From positions 1-5,197 of the forward strand of contig DASSDH010000002.1 in assembly GCA_035697245.1 (NCBI GenBank): 5,197 nucleotides of DNA, read 5' to 3'. Positions within the stretch are counted from its first letter, which is position 1, and each line of letters starts with the position of its first letter. Origin of the DNA: JACVRX01 sp035697245. GTDB taxonomy: Bacteria; Actinomycetota; Actinomycetes; Jiangellales; Jiangellaceae. The notes below the pieces were generated by a model that saw nothing but the letters and a program-made list of their open reading frames with translations, was not told the origin of the DNA and made no database searches. Both the position numbers and the translations under genes were made by a program. Positions 3,855 to 5,197 of the stretch are shown here, one piece after another.

Positions 3855-5197
3855 GTGTTACACGTCCACCGGTCCGAGCGAGCCGACCGGCTGGTCGACG
3901 GGCTCGCCGAGGTGCTGCGTGAGCCGCCGCCCGACCCGTTCGATGCCGAGGTGGTCGCAGTTCCGGCCAAAGGTGTCGAGCGGTGGGTCACCCAGCAGCT
4001 GTCGCACGTGCTCGGCGTATCGCCGGGTGAGCACGACGGTGTCTGCGCTAACGTCCTGTTCCCGCATCCGTCAGCACTCGTCGCCGATGCCCTGGCCCGG
4101 GCGGCTGGGATCAAGCCCGACGACGACCCGTGGAAACCGGACCGCCTGGTATGGCCGCTGCTCGAGACCATCGACCAATGCGCCCCGGAAGAGTGGTGCG
4201 CGACCCTGGCCCGCCACCTCGGCATCGGCGATGCGGCGCTCGCGCACCGCACCGGGCGGCGGTTAGCCACCGCGCGTCGTCTCGCCGCCCTCTACGACTC
4301 GTACGGCGCGCACCGTCCGTCGATGCTCCGGTCCTGGGTCGACAACGACGACGCCGACGCCCCGGACGACCTGCGCTGGCAGGCCGAGCTGTGGCGGCAG
4401 GTCCGCCGCCGGGTCGGTGTAGACAGCCCCGCTGAGCGCCTCGCCCCCGCCTGCCAACGCCTGCGCGGCAAGCCCGGCCTCGTTGACCTACCGCAACGGT
4501 TGTCGCTGTTCGGTCCTACCCGGTTGACCACCGCGCAGCGCGACGTCGTCGTCGCGCTCGCGGAGCACCGCGACGTGCACCTGTGGCTCCCGCACCCATC
4601 CCCCGCGCTGTGGGATCGCATCGCCCTGCACGCGCACGACGTCCCGAGACGCAGGAATGACGCCACCGCCGACGTCCCCCGCAACGCGCTGCTAGCCAGT
4701 CTCGGCCGTGACTCCCGCGAGCTTCAGCTACGCATCACCGCAGGTGCGGAAGCCGTCGTCGATCATCACCACCCCGTCACCCCGCATCCACCCACTTTGC
4801 TCGGCAGGCTGCAGCAGTCCTTGCAGGACGACGCGATCCACGCCGCGGATGAAAGCCGCCCACTCCTCGAGTCGTCGGCTGATCGCACCCTGCAGGTGCA
4901 CGCCTGCCACGGCCCGGAGCGCCAGGTCGAGGTGCTGCGCGAGGTGCTCGTCGGCCTGCTCGCCGAGGATCCGACGCTGGAACCGCGCGACGTGCTCGTC
5001 ATGTGCCCGGACATCGAGGACTACGCCCCGCTCATCTCTGCCACGTTCGGATTGGCCGACGATGGCGACGAGTCCCGCCACCCGGGTCACCGGCTCCGAG
5101 TCCGGTTGGCGGACCGGTCGCTGCGCCAGACCAACCCGCTGCTCGCCATCGTGGCGGCATTGCTGGAGCTTGCGGATGCCCGGGTGACCGCGAGCCA
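3855..5197 (+). CDS. recC: Exodeoxyribonuclease V subunit gamma, RecC (3' partial)
   Basis: This is the N-terminal 447 residues of RecC, the subunit of the RecBCD helicase-nuclease that splits the DNA duplex and scans for Chi-like sequences during double-strand break repair. The frame stays open to the window end; RecC proteins are about 1,100 residues, so roughly 40 percent is present. Diagnostic segments are the start MLHVHRSERADRL, VPAKGVERWVTQQLSHVLG (36-54), DGVCANVLFPHPSAL, then VHACHGPERQVEVLREVL (348-365) and DVLVMCPDIEDYAPLI (379-394). The GTG start agrees with relatives and is preceded by GGAGAGGGG (3841-3849), with 7 nt from GAGG to the start. Two in-frame GTG codons further upstream (3822, 3828) have weaker support. 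RecC keeps a helicase-like fold without ATPase motifs, as seen here. In mycobacteria and relatives recB and recD follow, so they are expected beyond the window. Confidence 0.96.
   Translation, partial: MLHVHRSERADRLVDGLAEVLREPPPDPFDAEVVAVPAKGVERWVTQQLSHVLGVSPGEHDGVCANVLFPHPSALVADALARAAGIKPDDDPWKPDRLVWPLLETIDQCAPEEWCATLARHLGIGDAALAHRTGRRLATARRLAALYDSYGAHRPSMLRSWVDNDDADAPDDLRWQAELWRQVRRRVGVDSPAERLAPACQRLRGKPGLVDLPQRLSLFGPTRLTTAQRDVVVALAEHRDVHLWLPHPSPALWDRIALHAHDVPRRRNDATADVPRNALLASLGRDSRELQLRITAGAEAVVDHHHPVTPHPPTLLGRLQQSLQDDAIHAADESRPLLESSADRTLQVHACHGPERQVEVLREVLVGLLAEDPTLEPRDVLVMCPDIEDYAPLISATFGLADDGDESRHPGHRLRVRLADRSLRQTNPLLAIVAALLELADARVTAS

Noticed and set aside
3623..4270. Long open frame on the minus strand opposite recC
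   Set aside because: It is a shadow of the recC frame and the adjoining gap, with Ser/Arg/Thr-rich composition and no domain; the plus-strand translation is clearly RecC.

Overview
The window comes from the chromosome of a high-GC Gram-positive bacterium, most likely an actinobacterium. The evidence is strong G/C bias at third codon positions, GTG use as a start, an ECF41-type sigma factor paired with a carboxymuconolactone decarboxylase (CMD) protein, and a RecC of the mycobacterial/nocardial type. No species can be named from the sequence. Seven protein-coding genes are visible, two of them cut by the window edges. I see no tRNA, rRNA, CRISPR array, insertion sequence or phage gene.

Left part (1-1447): an ECF sigma factor of group ECF41 (plus strand, start cut off) converges on a CMD/AhpD-like gene (minus strand). 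Their 3' ends overlap by 62 bp. Upstream of the CMD gene is a sequence close to the promoter I recall for ECF41 sigma factors (CGTCACA, 17 nt, CGTC). The pair therefore looks like a self-contained sigma factor/target module. CMD proteins are established genomic partners of ECF41 factors.

Middle (1544-3356): a small GNAT-family acetyltransferase and an HxlR-family repressor with a C-terminal zinc-ribbon-like tail both lie on the minus strand. They are separated by tandem inverted repeats, including a perfect 24-bp palindrome. The HxlR gene is divergent from a trypsin-like serine protease with a PDZ domain (HtrA/DegP type) that has no signal peptide or membrane anchor. The 79-bp divergent gap holds a 32-bp near-perfect palindrome, probably the HxlR operator and possibly controlling both genes.

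Right part (3363-5197): a small helix-turn-helix-like protein (minus strand) converges on the protease with only 6 bp between stop codons. After a 237-bp divergent gap, recC (exodeoxyribonuclease V gamma subunit) starts on the plus strand and runs off the window. In related genomes recB and recD usually follow. The 237-bp gap holds one weak promoter candidate for recC and nothing else I can support.

No wholly new multi-gene system is evident. The most informative signals are the ECF41 module with its promoter match and antisense overlap, the HxlR/protease operator, and the RecC residues that differ from E. coli at Chi-recognition positions.
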